Assembly (NCBI GenBank): GCA_003651105.1
Contig: QMTN01000002.1
Span: 1-10,424 of the forward strand
Reading direction: 5' to 3'
Length of the DNA: 10,424 nt
Source of the DNA: Thermoplasmata archaeon
Lineage (GTDB): Archaea; Thermoplasmatota; E2; DHVEG-1; B18-G2
Below are positions 1-6,548 of this stretch, piece after piece (position 1 is the stretch's first letter; every line of letters starts with the position of its first letter). Made by a program: the position numbers and the translations under genes. Below the pieces are notes generated by a model that saw only the letters and a program-made list of their open reading frames with translations, was not told where the DNA came from and did no database searches.

Positions 1-350
1 ATGGTGAGATGAACTATGGAGCAGGATACTTTGCTGCCATCAAGTATGGAGCAAAAGAGATTATCGACCCGAGACCCTTCGCGGTGGGATCGATACTGGA
101 AACATTCAGAAGGTATCCTCATCTCTCAAAGGTATTGCCTGCCATGGGCTATGGAAAGAGACAGGTCGAGGAACTCGAGCAGACCATAAACAGATGCGAT
201 GCTGATCTGATCGTGAGCGGAACACCTATAGATCTCAACAGGATCCTCAACGTGGACAAACCGATCGTCAGGGTGAGATACGGCGTTGATAGTGAAACGG
301 AGAAGAAGATCGATGAAGTGATCGAGGCATTCCTGAGAGGTTTATCTTAA
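1..350 (+). CDS. Cyclic 2,3-diphosphoglycerate synthetase-like P-loop protein, C-terminal part (partial)
   Basis: Only about the last 115 residues are present. The frame is already open at the left edge (codons from base 3), so the first ATG visible here is internal. The fragment opens with GEMNYGAGYFAA, followed by IIDPRPFAVGSI, a run around VLPAMGYGKRQ, and a late TPIDLNRI / KPIVRVRY stretch. As I recall them, these are hallmarks of the C-terminal region of the archaeal family annotated as predicted GTPase or cyclic 2,3-diphosphoglycerate synthetase. In methanogens that enzyme closes 2,3-bisphosphoglycerate into a cyclic anhydride with ATP, and the product serves as a thermoprotectant and phosphate store. 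Members also occur in archaea not known to make the compound, so the substrate here is uncertain. The nucleotide-binding N-terminal half lies outside the window. The stop codon overlaps the end of the convergent rfcS gene by 9 bases. Confidence 0.75.
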   Translation, partial: GEMNYGAGYFAAIKYGAKEIIDPRPFAVGSILETFRRYPHLSKVLPAMGYGKRQVEELEQTINRCDADLIVSGTPIDLNRILNVDKPIVRVRYGVDSETEKKIDEVIEAFLRGLS

Positions 351-1301
351 GCCTTTACCTATGAGAGCGAACTGCGCCAGCAAGGCTTCGAGCTGTATCC
401 TCTCGTTACTGCCCTGGACCAGCCTGAATTCGGTTTCACCTATCCTCTCTATGAGGTTTATCTTCTTATCCTCTGGTATGGTGAGGTCATAGACCGTCTG
501 ATAGATCTGGTTCAGTATATCCTCGCCACTCAACCCATACCTCGTAAAGAGCTCTTCTAGCAATTTCCTGGAAGCTAGAAACTCTCCTTTCAGAGCACAC
601 TCTATCAGCTCCTTTATCTCCTCTGGTCTCGCGGTGGAGGTTGATCTGTAAACCACATCAGAATCTATCCTCCTGCTGATGGATGCTGAGACTTGCAAGG
701 TGTTTATCGCTTTCCTCATATCTCCCTTAGCTAAGAATGCTATCGCGGTTAATGCATCCTCGGTGATCTCCAGATCTTCCTTGTCCGCTATCATCCTTAT
801 ATAGCTCTTTATCTCCTCGCCACTCAACGGCTTAAATCTAAAGACTGCGCATCTGGACTGGATGGGTTCTATTATCCTCGAGGAGTAGTTTGCAGAAAGA
901 ATGAATCTGCATACACGAGAGTACATCTCCATGGTCCTTCTCAAAGCCGATTGCGCATCGCTTGTCAAAGCATCTGCCTCATCCAGAAAGATTATCTTGA
1001 AACCGACATCGCCTATGGGTGCGGTCCTGGCAAAGTCCTTTATCTTTCCCCTAACCACGTTTATACCCCTCTCATCACTGGCATTTAATTCCTGGAAATT
1101 CTGTCTCCATTTGTCACCGAAGAGTTCCCTGGCTATAGCTATAGCACAAGTCGTCTTGCCTGTTCCGGCTGGCCCGGCAAAGAGGAGATGGGGTATGTTC
1201 TTGGATTTTACATAGGCGGACAGCCTTTCTATGATCTCTCTGTGCCCGACGACCTCGCTGAGCCTCTTCGGTCTGTACTTCTCTATCCAGATATCCTCCA
1301 T
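342..1301 (-). CDS. rfcS: Replication factor C small subunit (sliding-clamp loader)
   Basis: This is a 319-residue AAA+ ATPase of the archaeal clamp loader. It assembles with the large subunit RfcL to open PCNA and load it on primer-template DNA using ATP. It starts with the RFC box WIEKYRPK (5-12). Walker A is GPAGTGKTT (43-51), Walker B is IIFLDEAD (103-110), sensor 1 is around N138, the arginine-finger SRC motif is 149-151, and sensor 2 is GDMRKAIN (193-200, R196). The C-terminal helical collar follows from about 230. The length is normal and no intein interrupts the P-loop or SRC region, common intein sites in archaeal RFC. No SD precedes the ATG, and an AT-rich TATA-like tract lies 22-35 bases upstream, so the mRNA is probably leaderless. 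The gene is divergent from gcvPA with a shared 51-base gap and convergent with the left-edge gene. Confidence 0.97.
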   Translation of the reverse strand: MEDIWIEKYRPKRLSEVVGHREIIERLSAYVKSKNIPHLLFAGPAGTGKTTCAIAIARELFGDKWRQNFQELNASDERGINVVRGKIKDFARTAPIGDVGFKIIFLDEADALTSDAQSALRRTMEMYSRVCRFILSANYSSRIIEPIQSRCAVFRFKPLSGEEIKSYIRMIADKEDLEITEDALTAIAFLAKGDMRKAINTLQVSASISRRIDSDVVYRSTSTARPEEIKELIECALKGEFLASRKLLEELFTRYGLSGEDILNQIYQTVYDLTIPEDKKINLIERIGETEFRLVQGSNERIQLEALLAQFALIGKGLR

Positions 1302-1322
1302 CGATCAAGGAATGCCATAACA

Positions 1323-1336
1323 TTTTTAATAATATT
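1323..1336. promoter_or_regulatory. Shared TATA-like tract between rfcS and gcvPA
   Basis: A 14-base A/T-only run (TTTTTAATAATATT) lies in the 51-base gap between the two divergent start codons. Its core is about 26 bases from each ATG. This is the spacing expected of an archaeal TATA box to a transcription start at or next to the initiation codon. Neither gene has an SD. A bidirectional promoter with leaderless transcripts is inferred. The position and composition are seen, but transcription is not. Confidence 0.6.
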
Positions 1337-1352
1337 CCATTTTCTCCCAGAT

Positions 1353-2702
1353 ATGCCATTTATTCCTAACCTCAGTCTCAAGGAGGAGATGCTGAAAGAG
1401 ATCGGGCTAAAGGATATAGAGGAGCTGTTTTCTGATATACCGGAGGAAGTAAGGATAAAGGATCTCGATCTTCCCGAACCATTAAGCGAGGAAGAGGTCG
1501 TTAAGAGGCTCAGGGAGATTGCAAGGAAGAACAGACCTTTCCCAGACCTGCTCTCCTTCTTGGGAGGCGGAGTGAAACCCCATTACGTGCCATCAGCTGT
1601 CAAACATATAATCTCTAGATCCGAGTTCTACACATCCTACACGCCCTACCAGCCGGAGGCGTCCCAGGGATACCTGCAGGCGATGTTCGAGTACCAAAGC
1701 GTGATATCGGAGCTGACCGGGATGGATATATCCAACTGTTCCCTGTACGATATGTCAACCTCTCTGGGTGAGGCGGTAAGGATGGGCTACAGGATCAACA
1801 GGAGGAAAAAGGTCCTGATACCGAGGAGCATATCATGGGAGAGGAAATCTACCCTGAAGAACTATATCAAGGGCTTACCGGTTGATCTCGTTGAGATCGA
1901 GTATGATAGGGAGAGCGGAAAGCTGAACCTGGAAGATCTCGAGGATAAGATAGATGGAGATACCATGTGCCTCTACATCGAGAATCCGAACTTCTTTGGC
2001 ATTTTTGAGGAAGATGTGGATGAGATATCATCGATAGTCCATGATAGGGGATCCATCTTGATAGTTGGCGTGGATCTCCTATCCTTGGCTTTGGTGAAAC
2101 CTCCGGGCGAGTACGGTGCAGACATCGTGATAAGCGAGGGAAGAACCTATGGAACCCCAATGAACATGGGGGGATCATCCCTTGGTATCTTTGCATGCAG
2201 AAAGGAATACCTGAGGAATATTCCCGGAAGGATAATCGGTCTGACCCATGATCTCGACGGGAACAGGGCGTTCTGCATGACCTTACAAACAAGGGAACAG
2301 CATATAAGGAGAGAGAAGGCAACGAGTAACATATGCACGAACGAAGCTCTCAATGCTCTTGCTCTGCTGGTCTATCTCTCCATCCTGGGAAGTGAGGGGC
2401 TGGTGAAGATAGCCAAGAAGAATCTTGAGAATGCGAGATTACTCCACGATAGGTTGGTTTCCCTTCCATGGTTCAAGCCAAGATTCAAGGGCAGTTTCTT
2501 CAACGAGTTCGTTCTCGAGTCCACTCAGGATGTTTTCTACATGAACAGAGAGCTATTGAAAAGGAACATCATGGGGGGTTTGCCCTTGGAGATCTCATTT
2601 CCAGAGCTTAAGAACTGTCTGTTGTTCGGTATAACCGAGGTGTATGATGATAAGGATGTTGATATGCTTATAAGATCGATAAAGGAGGTTTACCATGTAT
2701 AG
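1353..2702 (+). CDS. gcvPA: Glycine dehydrogenase (decarboxylating) subunit 1, P-protein N-terminal half
   Basis: This is subunit 1 of the two-subunit P-protein of the glycine cleavage system. With GcvPB it decarboxylates glycine and passes the aminomethyl group to lipoylated H-protein. The 449 residues match the family length. Diagnostic stretches are the HYVPSAVKHIISRSEFYT region and TPYQPE (97-102), ELTGMD, NPNFFG, LQTREQHIRR (311-320) and KATSNICTN (322-330). It is a fold-type-I PLP enzyme half without the Schiff-base lysine, which lies in GcvPB. I chose the ATG at 1353 because MPFIPN matches the usual N-terminus. The upstream open frame from 1188 merely crosses rfcS antisense. The normally conserved DGAT-like loop after the ELTGMD region reads YDMSTS here (D133, M134), a mild oddity. 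No SD is present and a TATA-like tract sits upstream. The gene ends 8 bases inside gcvPB. Confidence 0.95.
   Translation: MPFIPNLSLKEEMLKEIGLKDIEELFSDIPEEVRIKDLDLPEPLSEEEVVKRLREIARKNRPFPDLLSFLGGGVKPHYVPSAVKHIISRSEFYTSYTPYQPEASQGYLQAMFEYQSVISELTGMDISNCSLYDMSTSLGEAVRMGYRINRRKKVLIPRSISWERKSTLKNYIKGLPVDLVEIEYDRESGKLNLEDLEDKIDGDTMCLYIENPNFFGIFEEDVDEISSIVHDRGSILIVGVDLLSLALVKPPGEYGADIVISEGRTYGTPMNMGGSSLGIFACRKEYLRNIPGRIIGLTHDLDGNRAFCMTLQTREQHIRREKATSNICTNEALNALALLVYLSILGSEGLVKIAKKNLENARLLHDRLVSLPWFKPRFKGSFFNEFVLESTQDVFYMNRELLKRNIMGGLPLEISFPELKNCLLFGITEVYDDKDVDMLIRSIKEVYHV
2684..2689 (+). promoter_or_regulatory. Shine-Dalgarno site of gcvPB
   Basis: GGAGGT lies inside the last codons of gcvPA, with its end 5 bases before the gcvPB ATG at 2695. 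It supports that start, even though the start lies upstream of the gcvPA stop. Efficient or coupled re-initiation would suit an equimolar two-subunit enzyme. Confidence 0.8.
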
Positions 2703-4128
2703 GTTTGCAAGCTTCGATGAGCCCTTGCTGAACAAGCTCCCTCAAAGGAAAACGAAGATCTCTACCCAATCTCCCCACATACCGGAGAAACTCAGAAGGA
2801 GCTCTCCTCCCAAGATACCCAACCTAGAGGAACAGCAGGTCGTGAGACATTTCTTCAGACTGAGCCAGATGAACTATGGTATAGAAAACGGTACCTATCC
2901 TCTTGGATCCTGCACGATGAAGTACAACCCAAAGGTCTGCGAAGATGTAGCTGGCTGGAGAGAGTTTACGGATATACATCCATACCAAGATGAAAGCACC
3001 TTCCAAGGAACCCTGCAGATACTCTACGAGCTCGAGGAGTTGCTCAAGAAGATCACCGGAATGGATGCCTTCACCTTTCAACCTTCTGCGGGCGCCCATG
3101 GCGAGTTCCTGGGGATGCTTCTCGTCAGGGCTTATCATGAGCTTAGGGGAGAGGATAGAAACGAGATAATAATTCCAGATACAGCCCATGGAACAAATCC
3201 CGCATCAGCCAAGATGGCGGGTTTCGAGGTTATAGAGATCCCTTCCAACAGCGAGGGCACCGTTGATCTGGAAGCTCTCGAGAAGGTTCTTTCCGATAGA
3301 ACAGCTGCATTCATGCTCACCAATCCAAATACCCTTGGTATATTCGAAGATAGGATTCTCGATATAGAGAGGATGGTTCACAATGCGGGCGCCCTCCTTT
3401 ACTACGATGGAGCAAACCTCAACGCCATCCTGGGTATAGCGAGACCCGGGGATATGGGATTCGATATAGTTCATCTGAATCTCCACAAGACCTTCGCGAC
3501 ACCCCATGGCGGTGGAGGACCTGGCTCGGGTCCGGTGGGAGTAAAGAAGCTACTCGAGGATTTCTTACCTGTTCCGAGGATCAGAAAGAAAGGAGACAGA
3601 TACATCCTTGATTATGATCTGCCCCACACCGTTGGAAAGATAAGGGACTTTTATGGAAACATCGAGGTGTGCATAAAGGCATACGTCTATCTCCTGATGA
3701 TGGGAAGAAGGATAAGGGATGTCGCAGAGATATCTGTTCTGAATTCCAACTATATGAAGGAAAAACTGAAGAGATCCGGGTTTTTTGATTTTCCCCATCG
3801 TGATCTGAAGAAACACGAGTTCGTCATGAGCTGTCAGAGGTTGAAGGAGGAGAAAGGGTTGAGGGCTTTGGATATAGCGAAGAGGCTTTTGGATTATGGT
3901 CTGTATCCTCCAACCATCTACTTCCCTCTGATAGTGAAAGAAGCTATCATGATCGAACCAACGGAAACAGAGACAAAGGAGGATCTGGACAGATACGTGG
4001 ATGCGCTCATCTCCATAGCTGAAGAAGATCCAGATATCGTCAGATCCTCTCCAACCAAGACGCCGGTCAAGAGAATCGATGAGGCTTATGCGGTGAGAAA
4101 CGAGATCCTGACTTGGAAAGACATTTGA
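2695..4128 (+). CDS. gcvPB: Glycine dehydrogenase (decarboxylating) subunit 2, PLP-binding C-terminal half of P-protein
   Basis: This is the catalytic PLP-carrying subunit (477 residues) that pairs with GcvPA to form the glycine cleavage P-protein. The PLP lysine is K265 in NLHKTFATPHGGGGPGSGPVG, the family signature. Other landmarks are YPLGSCTMKYNPK (68-80), a Ser-Ala-Gly-Ala-His-Gly-Glu segment near 127-135, AHGTNPASA from A164 with H165, and YDGANLNAI with D238, the aspartate expected to contact the PLP ring nitrogen. The C-terminus ends with the usual P(I/T)KTPV-like run. Length and motifs are complete, so the enzyme should be functional. Separate A and B subunits are typical of archaea and many thermophilic bacteria, whereas E. 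coli and eukaryotes have one fused chain. The T-protein, H-protein and dihydrolipoamide dehydrogenase partners are not in the window. The gene starts within gcvPA, so the two are certainly co-transcribed. Confidence 0.97.
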   Translation: MYRFASFDEPLLNKLPQRKTKISTQSPHIPEKLRRSSPPKIPNLEEQQVVRHFFRLSQMNYGIENGTYPLGSCTMKYNPKVCEDVAGWREFTDIHPYQDESTFQGTLQILYELEELLKKITGMDAFTFQPSAGAHGEFLGMLLVRAYHELRGEDRNEIIIPDTAHGTNPASAKMAGFEVIEIPSNSEGTVDLEALEKVLSDRTAAFMLTNPNTLGIFEDRILDIERMVHNAGALLYYDGANLNAILGIARPGDMGFDIVHLNLHKTFATPHGGGGPGSGPVGVKKLLEDFLPVPRIRKKGDRYILDYDLPHTVGKIRDFYGNIEVCIKAYVYLLMMGRRIRDVAEISVLNSNYMKEKLKRSGFFDFPHRDLKKHEFVMSCQRLKEEKGLRALDIAKRLLDYGLYPPTIYFPLIVKEAIMIEPTETETKEDLDRYVDALISIAEEDPDIVRSSPTKTPVKRIDEAYAVRNEILTWKDI

Positions 4129-4147
4129 GACTTCATGGATTCGACAA

Positions 4148-4152
4148 TTTTT
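4148..4152 (+). terminator. Possible oligo-T terminator after gcvPB
   Basis: A run of five T residues (TTTTTCT context) begins about 20 bases after the gcvPB stop and just before the next TATA-like box. Archaeal RNA polymerase can terminate at short oligo-T without a hairpin, and no hairpin is visible. This is weak evidence from position and composition only. Confidence 0.3.
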
Positions 4153-4162
4153 CTACAAAAAC

Positions 4163-4169
4163 TTAATAA
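4163..4169 (+). promoter_or_regulatory. TATA-like box upstream of the LuxE-like gene
   Basis: TTAATAA follows an A-rich stretch in the 56-base gap after gcvPB. Its centre is 25 bases before the ATG at 4191 but only 19 before the ATG at 4185. This favours 4191 as a leaderless start. It marks a new transcription unit for the LuxE-like/transglutaminase-like pair. Confidence 0.45.
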
Positions 4170-4184
4170 CACCCCCTTCCTTAT

Positions 4185-5564
4185 ATGACAATGAGTAGCA
4201 TGGGAAGGATTCGCTCCGAAGAGTTCATGGAAAGGTTCGATGGGTTTCTTTCCAAGTACATTCCACCCAGAGAGAAATGGTTGCCTCCAGATGAGGCTCT
4301 CTACGGTGTGAGGGATCTATACAGGGTAGAACCAGAGGAAGCTGGGAGGTTGAGGTTCAAGGCGATAAAGTATACCTTTAAGCATCACTATGAGAAAAAC
4401 AGGTTTTTCAACAAGCTTTGTAAGGAAAAGGGAGTCTCTCCGGATGAGATAAAGAAGGAAGAGGATTTTCTCAAGATCCCCCTACTGCCGGATAAGTTCT
4501 TCAAGGATTATCCCGAGGGGAAGGGTTTCGCGATCTGGATAGCCAACATCTATACCGGTGATCTACCCAACATCTTTATAAGAAAGAGGAATCCGGGGAT
4601 AGATGATATAATAGATGCATTCAATGAGAAAGGTCTATCGATATCTTACAGCAGTGGAACGAGTGGAAGGCTCACCTTCATACCGAGAGATAAGAGAACA
4701 TTGGACAGAGCGGTTTACTGCGGTGCAAAGGGTTTCGCTTGCATGACCTATCCAAAGTGGGATCCGGATAGAATCCATGGATTTCTTTCCTTCTATGCGA
4801 GAAATACCAATATGTTCGCCGGCGTGCTGATGGGGATGCTCTCGAGTGTATTGAAGCACTTAGAGTATGGCATCTTGCTGGATAGGAGAGTAACAGCAGG
4901 GATGTTGCAAACAGCTATGATGAGAAAAAGAAGCATTATCGTAAGGGGTGCATCCCTTTACATGGATCTGAAGGCGAGGAGGAGGTTCATGGGTTGGCTG
5001 AAGGAGAGAGATAGACGGGGAGATGATGTCATTATCTTCGGTGCTCCTTTCTTTCTGAACCACATCATGGACTTACTTGATAGGAAGAGTCTGTACTTTG
5101 ACTTTGGAGAAGGTAGTTTTGCTGTAACGGGTGGTGGATGGAAGATAAGAGAAGATATCAGGATAACGATGAGAAGGTTCAGGGAGAAGGTCGAGAAGGT
5201 GTTTGGCATACCCCAGACCAACTGTATAGATGTGTATGGCATGGTGGAAGGAAATGGCTTCATGGTGCACTGCCCGGAAGGGCATTATCTGCACATACCG
5301 TACTCGTGTTACTATCCGATCGTTCTCGACAAGAACGGGGAGCCTGTCAGCTATGGGGAGAAGGGGAGATTTGCTTTCCTGGATCCGCTTGCAACAAGCT
5401 ATCCCGGTTTCATCATATCTGGAGATGAGGTCAGGCTTCTGGAGCACTGTCCGGTATGCGATAGACCTGGCCCTGTTCTGGAGCCCGAGATAGAGAGAGC
5501 AAGGGGAGAGGAAGTGAGGGGATGCGCCGAAGAGATGAGAAGGATGCTGGGGTATGGTGATTAG
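4185..5564 (+). CDS. LuxE-like acyl-protein synthetase (ANL adenylating superfamily)
   Basis: This 459-residue protein belongs to the LuxE / acyl-protein synthetase branch of the adenylate-forming enzymes. The family activates a carboxylic (fatty) acid with ATP to acyl-AMP, then transfers the acyl group to a cysteine of the enzyme itself. Visible motifs are the Ser/Thr/Gly nucleotide loop SYSSGTSGR (154-162), TGGGWK (315-320), YGMVEG (351-356) and GDEVRLLEHCPVCDRPGPVL with a CxxC pair (C422, C425). A C-terminal RGC motif holds C447, 12 residues from the end. In luciferase LuxE the acylated cysteine also lies close to the C-terminus, so C447 is the likely acyl carrier. ATGs occur at 4185, 4191 and 4200. 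The TATA spacing favours 4191. No LuxC-type reductase or luciferase is adjacent, so bioluminescence is not implied. The gene abuts the downstream transglutaminase-like gene with no gap. The acid used is unknown. Confidence 0.85.
   Translation: MTMSSMGRIRSEEFMERFDGFLSKYIPPREKWLPPDEALYGVRDLYRVEPEEAGRLRFKAIKYTFKHHYEKNRFFNKLCKEKGVSPDEIKKEEDFLKIPLLPDKFFKDYPEGKGFAIWIANIYTGDLPNIFIRKRNPGIDDIIDAFNEKGLSISYSSGTSGRLTFIPRDKRTLDRAVYCGAKGFACMTYPKWDPDRIHGFLSFYARNTNMFAGVLMGMLSSVLKHLEYGILLDRRVTAGMLQTAMMRKRSIIVRGASLYMDLKARRRFMGWLKERDRRGDDVIIFGAPFFLNHIMDLLDRKSLYFDFGEGSFAVTGGGWKIREDIRITMRRFREKVEKVFGIPQTNCIDVYGMVEGNGFMVHCPEGHYLHIPYSCYYPIVLDKNGEPVSYGEKGRFAFLDPLATSYPGFIISGDEVRLLEHCPVCDRPGPVLEPEIERARGEEVRGCAEEMRRMLGYGD
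5556..5561 (+). promoter_or_regulatory. Shine-Dalgarno site of the transglutaminase-like gene
   Basis: GGTGAT, identical to the 3' part of the archaeal SD consensus GGAGGTGAT, lies in the last codons of the LuxE-like gene. Only the stop codon TAG separates it from the ATG at 5565. A second option is GGAGGA at 5567-5572 before an in-frame ATG at 5577, which would remove four residues. Confidence 0.5.
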
Positions 5565-6548
5565 ATGGAGGAAGGGATGGAAGAGGTCATATCTAAGAAA
5601 TTGAGGCTCATCATGATCAAGGGTGTTATAGCCTTGGGTTTTGTTATTCTCACGAACCTGGGCAAGCTCAAAACGCTTAGTAAAGAAGGAAAGAGGATAA
5701 GCTACGTTAGACCACCTAGGAGGTATGATATCCCAAAGTATCGGGAGGGGATGAGGGTGTGCGAATCGAACGAGAAATATCTGAGACCCACCATCTACTG
5801 CAACTACAGGGTTCCTGAGGTGATAGCCTTAGCCAACGAGCTCGGAGCATTTGAGAAGTCCGATTACGAGTATGCAAAATCCGTTTTCGAATTCGTCAAG
5901 AGAAACATTATCCTCGAATTCCTACCCATGGATGACGTGAGGGATACCTTGCTCAGAGGTACCGGAACCTGCATCCACAAGATATCCCTCTTCATAGCCC
6001 TGTGCAGGGCTGGAGGTATAAAAGCTAGGTACAAGCTCTATGCGCCGGTATTCACAGAGGCTTGGTACGATCATCTCATAGGCACAGATCCACTGGCTCA
6101 GCAATGGTATAACGCGATGGGGTACTTCCTTCTGCATGGAGAGGGAGAGGTTTACATCGATGGGAAATGGATCGTGGCAGACGTAGCCCCCACGCCGGAG
6201 AGGCAGGCTGCCCAGGGTATTCCAATAACCAAATTTGGAGAGGACTCGATAGGAACGTGGTTCTATGCGGTTCCCGGCACGATCATGAAGGTTGAATCCC
6301 TATCATCTCTCGGTATAGGAGCCAGGATGCTTGGACCCCTATCCAAGATCTTCATGGAAAGGATAGCCAGGGTCCCATTCGCGAGGATAAATAAAAGTAT
6401 AGTTGAGCAGGTAGAGAAGGGTAGGAAGATCCTGGATGAGATTGGCGAAGAGGAGTATGACAGAAAAGCAAGGGAGAGATACAAACCCGTTCTTCTGAAG
6501 TCTGAGCTATTAGAAAGAAAACCCGGTCTGAGATTCAGGGGAGAATGA
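5565..6548 (+). CDS. Membrane-anchored transglutaminase-fold (Cys-His-Asp) protein
   Basis: This is a 327-residue protein with a papain-like transglutaminase core. The nucleophile region is RGTGTCIHKISLFIALCRAGGIKARY-like, with C136 at the start of a helix. H191 lies in LLHGEGEVYIDGKW and D206 in IVADVAPTPE, which together give a plausible Cys-His-Asp triad with the usual H-to-D spacing of about 15. Family members are proteases, amidases, peptide:N-glycanases, cross-linkers or acyl/amide transferases, so the reaction cannot be named. Residues about 14-31 form a hydrophobic stretch after Lys-Lys, followed by another basic segment. This suggests an N-terminal membrane anchor rather than a cleaved signal peptide. 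The last 50 residues are charged and helical. The ATG directly follows the stop codon of the LuxE-like gene, implying co-translation and a shared pathway. The 3' end overlaps the convergent exporter gene by 14 bases. Confidence 0.8.
   Translation: MEEGMEEVISKKLRLIMIKGVIALGFVILTNLGKLKTLSKEGKRISYVRPPRRYDIPKYREGMRVCESNEKYLRPTIYCNYRVPEVIALANELGAFEKSDYEYAKSVFEFVKRNIILEFLPMDDVRDTLLRGTGTCIHKISLFIALCRAGGIKARYKLYAPVFTEAWYDHLIGTDPLAQQWYNAMGYFLLHGEGEVYIDGKWIVADVAPTPERQAAQGIPITKFGEDSIGTWFYAVPGTIMKVESLSSLGIGARMLGPLSKIFMERIARVPFARINKSIVEQVEKGRKILDEIGEEEYDRKARERYKPVLLKSELLERKPGLRFRGE

Noticed and set aside
901..1215. Plus-strand frame opposite the rfcS ATPase core
   Set aside because: It is fully antisense to the conserved Walker A/B region of rfcS, so the open frame is explained by codon bias.
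1309..1338. Inverted repeat GGAAT...ATTCC flanking the rfcS/gcvPA TATA tract
   Set aside because: The arms are only 5 bases with a 20-base spacer and do not extend, so this is expected by chance in AT-rich DNA.
1188..1352. In-frame upstream extension of gcvPA by 55 codons
   Set aside because: It runs antisense through the start of rfcS and across the promoter gap, encodes no GcvPA-like sequence, and the family N-terminus begins at the ATG at 1353.
5138..5493. Overlapping plus-strand frames inside the LuxE-like gene
   Set aside because: They are shadows of a motif-rich coding frame, with no SD or promoter of their own.
4185..5564. Bioluminescence (lux) or plain acyl-CoA ligase reading of the LuxE-like gene
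   Set aside because: There is no luciferase or LuxC reductase nearby, and the C-terminal RGC and CxxC motifs fit acyl-protein synthetases better than acyl-CoA ligases.
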